Shown: positions 24,308-37,200 of the stretch, in pieces | How positions within the stretch are numbered: the first letter of the stretch is position 1 | Layout: each line of letters begins with the position of its first letter | Assembly: GCA_016584495.1 (NCBI GenBank) | Contig: WAID01000005.1 | Span: forward strand, 868,501-932,500 | Source of the DNA: Celoporthe dispersa | Lineage: Eukaryota > Ascomycota > Sordariomycetes > Diaporthales > Cryphonectriaceae | Direction of reading: 5' to 3' | Length of the DNA stretch: 64,000 bases | The notes under the pieces: generated by a model | The model's input: only the letters and a program-made list of their open reading frames with translations | What the model was told of the DNA's origin: nothing | Database searches by the model: none | Translations under genes and position numbers: made by a program

Positions 24308-26614
24308 GGTGGCGGCTTGGGTTGTTTACTTTGACAGCAACTAAGATCGCGACGCGTTGTTGCGCTGCTGTGTCGTTGCCCAGGTAGTCTTGGGGCTTAC
24401 TTCCTACGAAGCATAGGGTAAGGGAGGAAGGGAACGAAGCGTAGCTGGACGATGTTGAATCTGGGGTTGGTGTCCAGAAACACCCCGCGAAGGTAAACGC
24501 GTTGTTATCGATAATGGCCTCACGAGGCCCCTGTTGTTTATGGTATAAGGGTTAGCAGTTAGTGGTGGTGTGGGGGGGGGGGGGACGCGGCACTGGTGGT
24601 CAGGTAGTAGGGGCGCTTTTGCCCAGGGGCTGAATGCTGAATGAGTGACATCACCCCTGGAAATTGGTTTCAGTTCTACAATCCCCATCACAACTCTATC
24701 TCCACCTCATCTCTTGCACCTCATCTGGCATCGACCTCAACCATCTCCGTGATTACTTCTGCATCTGTCTTATCGGCCTTGAGGCAACATACAACATGCC
24801 ACCACGGGAAGTCACATCTAAGAGGAATTATACAGGATCACCAAAGATACAGGAATCCCGAATGCTTCCGCCATGAACCGAACTGCTGCAGCTTGGTAAG
24901 CACAGCAGCCCCGTGAAGCACACCTCGATCACTTCTCAACGACTGCGCGGCTCTGGGCACAGAGTTCGGCCCGGATGGATGGTATCCAGCTGCTGCTGCT
25001 GCTGCTGCGTCGTCCTTTGCCTCTTCAACACCGGGGATTGGATGATATCACCTGCATTAGTCGATCATGACGCGCTATTTCACCACCCTCTGCATCCTCT
25101 GCATGAAGCAACATCCCTCCCCCGCCCTTGGTGTCCATTGGCCGCATGCTCTGCATAATGGACCTCGATTTCTTTCCACAAGCAGACGCATGCAGCATCC
25201 ATCATCGATTGACCGATGACATAGCATTTCCGCCCTCCACATGCGAGCGCAGGGTTGCAATTGAGCCGTGTCGATGGACGTTGGCGTCCTTAGCCGGCTC
25301 TGAACAGGCCACTGTGGCAGTGACAAGTTTCCTCTGGCTGACCCTACCGACAGCTGATGCTTGTCAATGCTGTCAGCAGAGAGGATGAGGGATGTGTGTG
25401 TGTGGTCGCGTGTGTCCCTTCCACAGCAAACGTGTGCTGCAGTGAGGTGGGCGACACTGCAGGCAAACACCATCCGCGATGTTGCAGGGCCCAGACTGCG
25501 GCAGCCTCCTACTAACCGTCCAATGGTCCGGGCCTTGTCGGCATGTCGATGCCCAAAAGCCGCTGCTCGCTGCTTCTGCAGAGCTCTCTGTGTCGGCAGA
25601 TGGTGTCTCTATGCGCCGTCACTGGACAGCATTTTTGCCCGTCACGGGAGGAGGTTTTCTGCCAGGTGAGGGACTTTGTCTCTCAGTGTATCGTCGGCCA
25701 AGGACGCCGCCTACACCGGACCTACATAATCCTCTTCAGCCTGCACGGCGACAGCCACGGAGCCTGCATTGCAAGTACGGTGATAAAAGCGGGTCTAGAC
25801 CTTTTCGTTCCCCCTTCCACTCACTGCCTTCTCCTTCGAACCTCTCGTCCTTCTTAGTCCCTTTTCTTTCTTCCTCTTCTTCTTTTTTTCTTTTAAAAAA
25901 ATCAAAAATACCTCTTTTCCTCTGACACCCTACGGCGCATTCGCATTTTCTCTTTTACTGGATTTGTCCTTCCTCTCTTCCCTCCAGGTCGACCTAGACC
26001 CGGCAAGCGGTGCTGCGGTCAGCCGTGACGTTGAGGACAAACGCCTCTCCACTTGGATCGAGGCAAGCAGGCATACAATCCTAGGCTGATCCTGTCCACT
26101 CCTGCTGCACCTCTGGTACAGGCATCTCCTTGCTACTCTATCTTGGATCTCAGTACGACGGCCGCTCACCCTCTCAAGCCTCACAATTCCCCAGGGCTGA
26201 CGTCTCATCGTCACTTCTACACCTCTTGTCCTTCCGTTCTCTCCAGATCAGCCTGGCTCTTCTGCAAGGGCTCCGGCGAGAGAGCGAGTGTGTGCGTGCT
26301 GACCGCTGTCCAGCTCGCTATATGGTTTCCTGATTCACTGTCTTATCCACTCACGAGGAATTGATCTATCATGATCACCATCAATCCGGCATCGACGTAT
26401 TCTCCTGTCTGGAGGTGCATGGTTGCGGTGCTGACGCCCTGAAAGGCCCGCTCTTCTCTCACGCCCCGCGATTTGACATTACCCCACAGTGTCGGTGAGA
26501 GAAAGATCGATAAGATCGCAGCAAAAGATACACGACGCTTTTTCAGCACCCTGACGCTTCACCCCTCCCTCCGGGACGGACATTTATTCCCGTCACAGAT
26601 CGAACACTATCACT
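24308..26614. other. long intergenic region or long 5' leader
   Basis: About 2.3 kb before the next start codon. Short plus-strand frames exist but none shows protein motifs. It includes a G10-type homopolymer near 24574, a CTG run near 24990-25008, and a long pyrimidine-rich tract from about 25800 to 25990 of the kind common just upstream of transcription starts in filamentous fungi. A long, possibly spliced, 5' UTR for the 26615 gene is therefore likely. Confidence 0.45.
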
Positions 26615-27589
26615 ATGCGGCCTACTTCACCAATCTTGAATTTTGCTGCAGGCCTGCGGCCCTCGTCGCCACCCCAGACTCCAACTGCAGCACAGGCGCC
26701 ATTCTTCCTCCCGAAGATCAGCACGAAATCCGGCCCCGGCTCCGGCCCGGGAGGATTCACACAGCCAGGCCCAACGGCGGCAGGGCCCCAGCAAACAGAA
26801 GCTATGTTGTTTAAGGAAGGGCGTTTGCACCACCTCAGGCCTGAAGCCCTTTCACCTTGCTCCCCTGGTTCTCCCCTCGCTAGGATATCAGAGCCAGAGG
26901 TGGGGTCTGTATCCACCTCTCTGTCCGAGAGTGAACGAGGCTCACCAGAGCCGCCATCTCCTGACGATTCCGAACAAGATGAGGATCCGTTCGTCTCAGA
27001 GATACAATCAAGCATGCGGAGCGAGCTCGTCATCGAAGAGCTCAGCGATTTTGACGGGGATGACATGCAAGGCAGAGACGACGTCATCCACCCATACGCA
27101 ATCGAGTACGCGGAGTCGGAATGTAGCCTGTCGCGGGCTCGACTTACAGCGGACGATCCGCACATGATCAACGACCTCAGGAATCTCAACTGCCGCAGCC
27201 CTGATCTCCAGGGCTTGTCATCCTCATCGGACGGTTCCGACCTCGACGACGACGAGACAAATCAGGCGAGGCTGCGTAACCGGGCCAAGCAGAAGCAGAC
27301 TCGGATGAGCCTTAGTAGCATCGGGACGAAGCGGACCGTAAGCGAACGCGGCAGCGACAGCGATCATGAGAATGGGCGGCCAGACATCGGCTCCGAGGAG
27401 CCAGGCTCCAACGCGAAGCGGCTCAAAAGGAGGAATGCCGGTGACCGCCGGCGGAGTCTAATCTTTTCAGACCCGCCACCCAGGATCGAGGAGGTAGTCG
27501 AGCCCGAAGAACTCGAGGAGGCACTGGCAAAGGAACTGCCCTTCTACGAATACAAGACCATGGAAATTGACTCGCCAAGGTCACCTTAG
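26615..27589 (+). CDS. acidic, largely disordered hypothetical protein
   Basis: Uninterrupted 324-aa frame starting MRPTSPILNFAAGLRPSSP. It is rich in Ser, Pro, Asp and Glu. Features by position: a Pro/Ser N-terminus (1-60), SP-rich acidic stretches (PEPPSPDDSEQDEDPF, near 110-125), a short conserved-looking core (VIEELSDFDGDDM followed by DVIHPYAIEYAESECSLSRA, about 135-170), a bipartite basic cluster AKRLKRRNAGDRRRSLIF (about 268-285) that could be a nuclear localisation signal, and an acidic C-terminus. No enzymatic domain is visible. Third-position GC bias is moderate but sustained, which supports a real gene. A nuclear regulatory role is only an inference from composition. Confidence 0.65.
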   Translation: MRPTSPILNFAAGLRPSSPPQTPTAAQAPFFLPKISTKSGPGSGPGGFTQPGPTAAGPQQTEAMLFKEGRLHHLRPEALSPCSPGSPLARISEPEVGSVSTSLSESERGSPEPPSPDDSEQDEDPFVSEIQSSMRSELVIEELSDFDGDDMQGRDDVIHPYAIEYAESECSLSRARLTADDPHMINDLRNLNCRSPDLQGLSSSSDGSDLDDDETNQARLRNRAKQKQTRMSLSSIGTKRTVSERGSDSDHENGRPDIGSEEPGSNAKRLKRRNAGDRRRSLIFSDPPPRIEEVVEPEELEEALAKELPFYEYKTMEIDSPRSP

Positions 27590-29245
27590 GAGCTGCATGA
27601 CCATTCACACAGAAGACACCTCGTCCGCTGCGCCGTCGGACAGACAGCATCTGCTCCGTCCTCAAATTACCTCACAAGGCCACGAGATGGTAACTCGACA
27701 CTCGGCTCTGTATCCTGGCTTGGGCATACCATCGTCAACCTCTAGTCCCTTGCATATATGCATATTAGCGTTCAGCAGCAGCACAGCGAACATGTTCTCC
27801 TATCATGATCACGCATTTTCTACTTTCTTCTTCTTCTTCTTTTCTTTCCTCTTCTGTCTTTTCTTCTCTTTCTCTCTGCATATACCAGCAACCATGAATT
27901 GGCATCTCCTTTACTTCGGCGCAGTGGAGGGCTTGCGCTGGAGTCACAAGCGCTGGGCGAACAGACTGGGGCACGGCTGGGAGGTTGGGGTCTACGTAGG
28001 TGTTATTGGAAGGTTTTACGACTCTCTCTGTGTGTCTCCCGGGGTCATGATGCCCACCGTATGCATCTGGTGCAGGAAGGTTGGTCGCGAGTTCGGGGGG
28101 GTTGGGGGGGGGGGGGTTGTGGACGTATACGGGCACGACTATGGTTTCTAAGCGCGAGTCGCTATTTAGCGCCTGGCAGTTCTCATGGATAATGTTGTTT
28201 TGCTTCCAATAATAGAATACAACCTGAAAAAATGACATTGTTGTTTCTCTGTCACAGAGAGAGAGAGTGAGAGAGAGAGATGCGAGGGATTTTGGTGACA
28301 GCTCAGCCTATAGTAAAAGTACCCAAGGAGGACCAGGGAAGAGGTCCGGAACAAGGCACCTAGAGCATAACTTCTTATCACTTATACACTGGAAGTAGAG
28401 ATCAAGGTATTTGGTAGGGGGCTTACATGCAAGCATGTGGCGTGGGCGACATAGTTATGAGAAGAGTATACGCATGGTATAACAAGGACTTACACCAGAT
28501 TGAATACTTCTCAAGGAGAGAGTCACTGGAGGACAACATGTCAGGAAAAGCTGCTACGCAATCACTAGGTTAGCTGGGACGGAAGAAGCTTTTTGCCTGG
28601 CCTCTCACAATTCTGCCGAGGAATTATTAGCGCCCCAGGCTAGCTAGGCTGTCCGCCGCGAGTTTGGGGGTTCCGTTCCCTGAGGGCAGCAAGGCCTGAT
28701 CCCTGAGGAGATCTGTGCACCCCCTCGGCCCTGGCAGGCCTGTCTGTCCACCCTGGAATCTTCCTCAGAGGGAGCCGCAACCACCAGCCGCCTTGTCACA
28801 ACTGCTTCCATCTTCATAACCATCAAACCCAAAGACAATCCTGCCTCTGCGCAGCTATCGCATCCCCCTCCATCAACCCCTCCCCATCCTCCACACAATA
28901 GCATCCTTCCGCGCGGGTTTTACTTGATATTGTCCTGTGAAAACCTCCCATTACCATTGTTCTTTATCTTTTTTGTCTATGCTCATCGCATATAGTCGAG
29001 ACCTTTGCGCGTCGCTCGAGTGAGCATTTGCCTCCGCTCGCGAGGGCTGCTGCATCCTCGTGTGAACCCCAGCGTCCCTGTCGGCGAGGTCTCCTCCCCG
29101 TCGAGACGCCTCTTTCCGTCGAGACGTCCCTCTACCGAGACACATCTCCGCCGAAACGGGCTCTCCTCTTCTGACGAACGACCGGGGTGTATCCGACAAG
29201 CCCCTCTTACCCTTCACCACCAAAACCGCCAAAGCCGGCTCCGAG
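27590..29245. other. intergenic region with TAF12 leader
   Basis: Contains a TTC microsatellite (about 27826-27843), a G9 run near 28110, a GA run near 28257-28280, and the CT-rich leader of TAF12 (28900-29245). Frames on both strands are short and unbiased. Confidence 0.5.
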
Positions 29246-31364
29246 ATGAATCCAGCAGGGCAGCCAGGTCAGGCGGCCCCAGGCCAGGCCGGCCAGCGAA
29301 AGGTCTTCCGGCCAGACGATATGGACAGCCTACCGCTTGCCGACGCCGAGAAGATCCGATACAAGAACGGGCTGCGTGGGCTTTGGACTGTTCTGCAGAG
29401 CGCTCCGCGGGGCTCCCAGCAGCAGATGGAGGCCCAGAAGAAGATCCATGACTTCAGCACACAGCTCATCAACAAGATAAGGGGTGGGGGAGCACGTCCC
29501 CCAAGCTCGGCGGCGCAGGGATCACAGCCGCCCCAGGCCTCGCCGACTACGCAGCCTGGCGCGGTCCCCAACACGGCAGCTCCGGCGGGGTCCCCTCCTC
29601 CGTCCACGGGTGCCCAACCTGCTCAGACTCCTACCGCACCGGCCGGAGCTGCGAATCCCCAGCCCCAGCAGCCTTCGCAACCGGCTAGCACACCGGTGAA
29701 CGCTCAGCTGCAGAACCAGATCCGCCAGCACCTGGCCCAGATGACCTTCCTGCCGCCGCAGACCGTCGCTGACCAGGGCACCGAGGCGGCGGCAGCGTGG
29801 TCCAAGGTCCAGAGGGAGAAGTACACCAGGGCTCTGTACTCGCTGAGCCAGACGGGCGAGAGGATCAAGGAGCTCGATGCGCTCATCAAGCAGCTGCAGC
29901 AGAAAAGCGCAGGCCTCAGCCTAGAGGAACAGAAGAAGCTGCAGGAGCTGATACAGAACAAGGGCAAGCACCACGAGAACCACGGCATCGCCAAGCGCTT
30001 TGTCGACTCGTTTCGAAGGGAGCAGGTAGCCATCAAGGAGGCCAGAGCACAGGCAAATGGTGGTGGTGGTGGTGGTGGTGGTGGAGCGCAGGATGCTGCC
30101 GCAAACCAGGCTGCCCGCAACGGGCCATCGCCACAGCAGCCTGGTAGCAACACCGCTATGCAGCAGCCCGCCTCTGCTGCTGTTGATACCGCAAAGGCAC
30201 CGCAGGCTGGCGGTGCGACGCGCCTGCCGGGTGTGAATGGCCAGGCAGCTGGGCAGCAGCACCCGCCGCCCCAGCGTCAGCCCCCCCAGGGAACCGCCGC
30301 GCCTCCTCAGGCGTCACCAGTCACCCCCGCGCAGGCAGCTTCGAGCGCGCCGGCACAGGTCAAGATCGAACCCGGCACCGTGCCCCGACAACAGCCTCAA
30401 CCCCCGCCGCCAGTGAATACCGCGCTCGCGTCCGCAGGTGCTGCAGGGATGCCATCAGCTGGCACGCCAACCCAAGTCGCGAGACCACCTATCATGCCAA
30501 ATGCCAACCCCGCGTCAGCTATTCCTCACCCACTCTCGCACACAGCTGCTGTTCAGTACGCAAACCAAGCTCGCAGCTCACAACCTGGACTTCCTGGCCA
30601 GACACCCCAGCAAGGAACCCCTCAGGGACTAGGCGGAACTCCAGCGAGCGCAGGTGTTATGGGAACAGCACAGCCAGGCCACTCGCACGCGCACCCCACA
30701 AACCAGCAATCTCAGCAGACCATCAGCCAGAAGCTCCCCATCCCCAAGCACCTCCCCGAGAAGGCCGCGATGGCACCCACGCCCGTCGCTACCAACCTAG
30801 GCGGCGTGACCCCCGGCCGTCCTACATACACGCAGGGAGGCGGCACTGCCGGTGGCGTGATCGGGCAGCCCGTCATCCCCAAGATCCCCGTCGTCCAGAT
30901 GGAGGGTGAGGGTGAGCGTGTCCTGAACCGCAAGAAGCTCGATGACCTGGTGCGCCAGGTGTGTGGTGGACAGGCCGAGGGTCAGGAGGGCAACTCACTG
31001 ACGCCTGATGTTGAGGAGGTAAGTACCCTACAGACGAGACAGCCTCCCCCCTCCCCCCTTTCTACGACAAAGGAAAAAAAAATCTCTCCTGACGCGCGAT
31101 TCATCTCAGTCTATCCTCAACCTGGCCGATTCCTTCGTCGACCGTCTCCTGCACGCCGCCTGCTCCAACGCCAAGCAGCGCGGCTCCAAGGTCCTTGAGA
31201 TCCGCGACATCCAACTCGTCCTGGAGCGCACCTACAACATACGCATCCCAGGATACTCGTCTGATGAGCTGCGTACCGTCCGAAAGGTCCAGCCTGCACA
31301 GGGCTGGATCACCAAGATGAGCGCCATCCAGGCCGCGAAGGTAACCGGCAGCCGTGATCTCTAG
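29246..31364 (+). CDS. TAF12: TFIID/SAGA subunit Taf12 (histone-fold)
   Basis: Histone-fold subunit shared by TFIID and SAGA, pairing with Taf4 or Ada1. Exons 29246-31018 and 31110-31364, 675 aa. The N-terminal block [20 protein letters not shown] followed by [13 protein letters not shown] is conserved in fungal Taf12. A very long Pro/Gln/Ala/Gly-rich disordered middle follows, with a GGT-encoded poly-Gly (30058-30084) and a coiled-coil-like segment [20 protein letters not shown]. The histone fold begins at [15 protein letters not shown] and continues after the intron with [18 protein letters not shown], then [20 protein letters not shown]; the end is KVTGSRDL. The intron (GTAAGT...CTCAG, 91 bp) splits the fold between helix 1 and helix 2. 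No frame break is present. Confidence 0.92.
30058..30084 (+). repeat. GGT microsatellite coding poly-Gly in TAF12
   Basis: About nine GGT units in frame, encoding a run of glycines in the disordered linker of Taf12. Length changes in multiples of three would be tolerated here. Confidence 0.9.
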
Positions 31365-32902
31365 GTCTGGCCCGATAGGGCTGCCTGGGGACGTGCATAT
31401 GGACGATTCCTTTCCCAATTCTCTGGGAATTACAGTTCTGCTTTTTTCCCAACTTTTTTTTTCTTCCTTCCTTCTCTCTTTCTCTTGCCCCCACCTCATC
31501 AGACTGGATCAACACGGCGTCTCGGGTGAAAGGCATTCTCAGTCGGATGGTCAAGGAACGTTCAGCTTGACCGGCGTTTTCTAGGGGGTCACTGGTGCTA
31601 GGCGTCTGGACATGCGAGGTTCAAACGGATATGATCAAGGAACACGGAGAGGAGGATATGATGGGAGGCGAAGTCAGTTTATTGGGGCCATCTTCCTTTT
31701 TTTCTTCTTCTTCGGTATTGGCTCAAGTGCCACATCGGCCATGCTAGGTAGTTCTTGTCTAGTCTAGCAGCAGCCTTCGAGTCTCATCGGCCAAATATGA
31801 AAAGTCTCCTTCAAGGCGCAAAAGCTGAATTTTTTTTTTAAAAAATTTTGTTGTTATTATTGCTTATCCTCAAACTACATGTGCTTCCCAGTGCTTGCCG
31901 GAAGTGATGTGCACGCGCTGTAACGCTGATCACGAACTGACCTGAAGGTGAGGAGACCCCGAGTTCCTATGGTGGTAGCACGATACTAGGCCGGGGGTTC
32001 TGACTAATGCCAGTGCAGGTGCAGGTGGTGACAGGCAGTACAGGTGGCAGGCAAGAGGCAGATTAAGGGCAAGACAAGGCTGCGCAGGGGTGACAAGGTG
32101 AGCAGCAGGCAGCGCCTGAGAACGTCACCATGGTGGGTCTGCCGCTGCTGGCTGCTGCTGCTGCTGGTGCAGGGTTCAGCGTCCCCGGGTGTGGATGATG
32201 TGTGCATCTGCTGTGCTGTGCAGTTTCGCCGCAGACTATGTTGCCGCACATAGCAAGGTACCTAGCTCTTTAGCCGACAGCTGCAGCCGTGGCCGGGTAC
32301 CCTGCTAGCACGCCACGGCGCCCAAAGACGCAGCACCTGGCACAATCTTTGACGGAAGCTTTGGGGGTGGACAGCGGCCGGGTCTCTTTCTCTGCTACCT
32401 CGATCCGTAATCATTCACTCCCATCCCACACCCAAAACTACATCTAGGTTATCCTGTTCCATCCCCAACCGCCATCGACAACACACCTGCGACCTTCCCA
32501 CAGAGACGGCCATCTTTGGGAACCACGAGCGATCTCTCTCGACTGACCACCCTCTCGGGTAAACCGTCGTCCTCTTCTGGGACTCACACCCCAACAGCGG
32601 TCACCTTACGTCCTCTTCTGCGCGCACCGTCCAGGTCGGGCAGCTAATCTAATCAACAACAAACGCTTGGCCGAGACGGGATCTGTTCTTGTCTCCACGC
32701 TGCCTGCGTTGGTTCGTTCTTTCGCCCGCTTGCCTCTCCCCGGACACGCCGCGCCCTGAACCGGTTACCCTGCTGCACCGTCTCTACAGCACACGAGGTT
32801 CAGCAGCGCCAGCTAGCTGTCCGCCTATCCCTCTGAGCCCGACGACAAAACTCTCCCATAGGAACTACCAACCCTCCTCGCGGAGCAGTTCCCCACCCGA
32901 AC
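31365..32902. other. intergenic region
   Basis: About 1.5 kb. It holds pyrimidine tracts (31440-31490), a T9/A6 block near 31830-31850, a CTG-rich patch near 32145-32165, and the pyrimidine-rich leader of RPN3 (32390-32900). No supported coding region. Confidence 0.55.
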
Positions 32903-34894
32903 ATGCCCGGAAAGACACCCAACAGCAACGGGAAGGAGCCCGTCGAGAACGGCGGCTATCCAGGAAGCAAAGACATCGAGATGAAGGACGACGCCTCGTC
33001 ACTCAAGGGCAAGGGCAAGAAGGGCGTCAAGGATGGCGACGAGGAGATGACTGTCGTCGTGCCCATGTCCAAGAAGCAGTCCTCCGTACCCCCACCAAAC
33101 GACGCCGATGGTGACGTGAACATGGAGAATGCCGAGGAGGACGGAGAGGCCGAGGTTGATCCTGCCGCCCAGACTGTAGCAGGTATGTGCTGTTGTCCCC
33201 CCCCCCTCCAGACCTACCTCCCCGACCACGGCCTGGCATGCATCGCTTGAGCTCGACGCTGACCCTTGACTTCTCCCCCCCCCCCCCTCCCGGCTCTCTA
33301 GATATCAAGAGCAACTTCGCGCTGCTCGACCGAGCTGTCGCCCTTTTCGATGCCAGATTTTCCTTGCGAGCACTGCGATCTGTGTCCTCCATCCGCAAGC
33401 GACTCACCCCAGCCATCCTCGCCCAGGTCATCGTCGAGACCTTCCCCGGCAGCACACTCCCGTCCAGCGTCGCGCAGCAGCTCCTGAACGCCCACGGCAG
33501 GGAACCCATCCCCCTGGAGAGTCAGCTGGCTGCCCAGGCCGAGGCCGCTGATGGAAAGGTCAAGGCTCCCGCCGCCAAGAACGGCAGCAAGAAGGACGCC
33601 AGCAACGAGGTCATCCCTGAGGTCGACATGTTCCTGGGTATCCTGATCCAGGTCCACCTATACGACAGCAAGCACTTTGAGCGCGGCGCGGAGTTCTCAA
33701 GCTACCTGTGTGATCGGATCCGCGCCCTGAACCGGAGGACGCTCGACTCGCTGTCCGCCAAGGTGTACTTCTACTACTCGCTGTTCTATGAGAACCTGGC
33801 CCCCCTGCCTCCATCGCCTCAGTCCCCCATCATCGCCATCCGACCTACCTTGCTCGCAGCCCTGCGGACGGCGGTCCTGCGAAAGGACATCGACGTCCAG
33901 TCTTCGGTCATCGTTCTGCTGCTACGGAACTACCTGCTCACGTCTCACATCAACCAGGCCGATCTGCTCGTCTCGCACACACAGTTCCCCGAGAACGCCG
34001 CCAACAACCAGGTCGCGAGGTTCCTCTACTACCTCGGCCGCATCCGCGCGATCCAGCTGCGCTACACCGAGGCCCACGAGCACCTGACCGCCGCCACCCG
34101 CAAGGCCCCGTCGAGTATGTGCGCTCTCGGCTTCTCCCAGACCGCCACCAAGCTCCTGCTGGTCGTCGAGCTGCTGATGGGTGACATCCCCGACCGCGCG
34201 ACATTCCGTGTCGCCTCGATGGAGCAGGCGCTGCACCCTTACTTCCTGCTCGTGCAGGCGGTGCGTGTCGGCAACCTGGAGGACTTCGAGACGACCATCG
34301 CGGACCACGCCGACGCCTTCCGCCGCGACGGCACCTATACGCTGATCCTGCGCCTGCGGCAGAACGTGATCAAGACAGGCATCCGCATGATGTCGCTGTC
34401 CTACTCACGCATCTCCCTGCGGGATATCTGCATCCGCCTGCATCTCGGCAGCGAGGAGTCCGCAGAGTACATCGTGGCCAAGGCGATCCGCGACGGTGTC
34501 ATCGAGGCCACGCTGGACCGCGAGCACGGATTCATGAAGAGCAAGGAGACGGGTGATGTGTACGCCACGCGCGAGCCGACGGAGGCGTTCCACGATCGTA
34601 TCCGGGCCTGTCTGGCGCTGCACGACGAGAGCGTCAAGGTACGTCTGCCCCTCCTGCCCCCAGCCTGAGTCTCACCACACCCCCCAAGTCGTATGATGCA
34701 CAGATAGCTAACATATGTGTGTGTGTGTGTGTGTTTGTTTGACGTGACAGGCCATGCGCTTCCCTATGAACCAGCACCGCCTCGAGCTCAAGAACGCACA
34801 GGAGGCCCGCGAGCGCGAGCGCGAGATGGCTAATGACATACAGGAAGGTGATCTGGACGAGGACGACCTGGGTGGTGATTTCGACGGCATCTAG
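32903..34894 (+). CDS. RPN3: 26S proteasome lid subunit Rpn3 (PSMD3)
   Basis: Non-ATPase PCI-domain subunit of the 19S lid. Exons 32903-33182, 33302-34638 and 34751-34894, 586 aa. The first ~95 residues are charged and disordered (KGKGKKGVKDGDEEMTVVVP). After the first intron the helical repeat region begins DIKSNFALLDRAVALFDARF and continues through YFYYSLFYENLAPLPPSP and TAVLRKDIDVQSSVIVLLLR. The PCI domain is in the last third: MMSLSYSRISLRDICIRLHL, then SAEYIVAKAIRDGVIEATLD. The third exon gives the conserved C-terminus AMRFPMNQHRLELKNAQEAR and an acidic end. Intron 1 ends in a C14-type run before CTCTAG. The frame is intact throughout. Confidence 0.94.
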
Positions 34895-35740
34895 ACCCGA
34901 CGACCAAGCAGCGCAAACGACCATGCAGCGGGCCGACAGGAGAGAGCGAGAGGAAGGGACGGGATAGAGAGCATGGTAGCAAGACGCTGGCACAACTACT
35001 TCAAGACCCTGTAATAAAATGAAATACATGTGTTATTGGTTTCTTTTTTCTCCTCCTGGCACCCTCTTTTCCTTTCTACGCTGCACTTATTGCCTTGACA
35101 CGATCACATTGTTGTCTTTTTCTACTTCTAAATGACACGGGTGGTTTTGGTTCAGACGGCTCTCGTGGTCGACTTTGGGCATATGTGGCATGCTTTTTGC
35201 GCTGGCATGAAGTTGGTTCTTTGCGTCCGGCCTGTACATTTCCCGCACCTTGTTGAGGAACGATAAGGGAGGTCCGGGGAGAGAAACAGCCTCGAATATC
35301 TATTCACAGAGCAAGGGCAGCAGGGCAGAGAGGGGCGTTGAAGAGTGTGAGAGAGCGAGAGAGAGATGACTGGTGTGTTTGGAACCGCTGGCATTGGGTT
35401 GATAGATGGGATGGGGTGGATTTCCGGTGTGGATGCTCTCTTTGATGGGAAGCAATCGGTTTGCCTCTTTGGAATGGACGACGGCGGTAATGGATGTGGT
35501 CAGCTGATAGGCAAGCATCCAGAATATTATTCTCGGGGAGCACGCAAACAGGAGGTCTGGTGGTCATTGAAAGAATGTGCTTGGCCTCTTTTCCACGCTG
35601 ATCTCCCTCTCTCTCTCTTTTTTTTTCTTTCTTTCTTTTCTTTTCTTCTCTCTCTCTCCCTCCAGACCGACCTCAGCAGAGTAAGCATACATATATCTAT
35701 CTATCCGTCTTCCCTCCTCGCCCACCACCAACCAACCAGC
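34895..35740. other. convergent intergenic spacer
   Basis: About 850 bp between the RPN3 stop and the aldo/keto reductase stop. Contains a GA run near 35348-35366 and a pyrimidine tract near 35600-35665. No gene is supported; the short frames have no motifs. Confidence 0.55.
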
Positions 35741-37103
35741 TCACAGCGGCGGCGTGTCCACAAAGGTCTCGCCCATAGCAATGCTCCTGTCCCCAGCAGC
35801 CCCGCCCATCTCCGCGATCTTGGCCCGGACACGCCCGTCGTCTCCCGCCGTGATCTCGACCCCCAGCGCGCCCAGGTTCTGCTCCAGGTACGCCATGTTC
35901 TTGGTGCCCGGGATGGGGAAGAAGTCGTCGCCGCGGGCCAGGATCCAGGCCAGGACGACCTGGGCGGGCGTGCAGCCCTTCTCGGCGGCGAGGTCCTCGA
36001 AGATGTGGACCAGCTCCAGGTTGCGGGCAAAGTTGGCGGGCTGGAAGCGGGGGAGGTGGCGGCGGAGGTCGGTGGGCTCGAGGTCGTCTAGGGATTTGTA
36101 CCTGGAGGTTTAGGGGACAGGCGGTCAGCCGTCCGTCCTTCGTTCTTGTTCCGAGAAGATGCCCCTCGAAGGACAGATGGTCTTTTCTTTTTTTTTTCTC
36201 TCTCTTAACAACTCACCTCCCAGTCATGAAACCCCTCCCCAGCGGGGGAGTACGGCACGACGGCCACGCCCAGCTCGCGGCACGCGGCGAGGAGGTGCGT
36301 GCCGACCTCGCCCTCGATGTCGAGGGTCCAGGGGTTGTACTCGATCTGCACCGCCGCGATGGGGTGGACGGCGTGGCCCCCTGCGGAGGGTGGTGGAGGA
36401 GCACTCGGAGAAGCCCATGTGTCTGATCTTGCCCTCGCTGGAAGGAAAAAGAGAAAAAAGGTTCCGGGTAAGTAAAAGTTTCGTCCAGCTTGGGATCCTC
36501 TCTCTCTCTCTCTCTCTCTCTGTGTGTATGTGTGTGGATATGCCTCGTGCTTACTTCTTGAGCGCCACAAAGGCCTCCACCGTCTTCTCGACCGGCGTCT
36601 TCTTGTCAAACCGGTGCACATAATACAGGTCGATATACTCCGTCCCCAGCTTCTCGAGGCTCTCCTCGCACGACCGCCGGCACTCCCCGGGCGAGCTGTC
36701 GATCCCCCACGAGATCTTTCCGCCCGCGCCGAGGCTCGACGTGAGCCCGAACTTGGTCGCCAGGAAGATGTCCCTGCGCCGCTCGGGGTGCTGGCGGAGC
36801 CACTTGCCGATGAGCACCTCGCTGTCGCCGTAGGTGTGGGCTGTGTCCCAGAAGGTGGCGCCCAGCTCCCAGGCGCGGTCGAGGACCCTGAGCTGGTCCT
36901 CTTCGGATCTGGGGTGGGCGGGTGGGTTGTGTCTCTTGCGTAAGCGTGTTGTGCAGGAAGGAAGGTGGCGCAGAGGGGGGGGACGACACTCACGGGGCAG
37001 GGCCGTAGGCGATGCTCAGGCCCATGGTTCCGAAGCCCAGCCTGGGGACCTGGGGTCCGTCTCTGCCTAGCTGGCGGGTAGGTAGCTTTTGGGGGGATGA
37101 CAT
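35741..37103 (-). CDS. aldo/keto reductase (AKR13/yakc-like), two frame breaks
   Basis: Cytosolic NADPH-dependent carbonyl reductase; the substrate is unknown. Exons 37103-36994, 36908-36555, 36437-36217 and 36101-35741, about 347 aa. Motifs in order: the N-terminal strand [38 protein letters not shown] with the catalytic Asp and Tyr; ATKFGL with the catalytic Lys; [20 protein letters not shown] with the catalytic His; [41 protein letters not shown]; and [14 protein letters not shown], the NADPH-binding segment. Within exon 3 two extra bases in homopolymers (C5 at 36377-36381 and G5 at 36244-36248, plus coordinates) throw the frame twice; the protein motifs resume perfectly after each. All introns have consensus ends, so the structure is otherwise sound. 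Confidence 0.87.
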
Positions 37104-37168
37104 CTCGAGGGTGTACGTGTTTTCTCTTTTTCAAGGCCTAGGGAAGAAGAGCCGGTGCTGCGTTGAGA

Positions 37169-37200
<32 letters not shown>
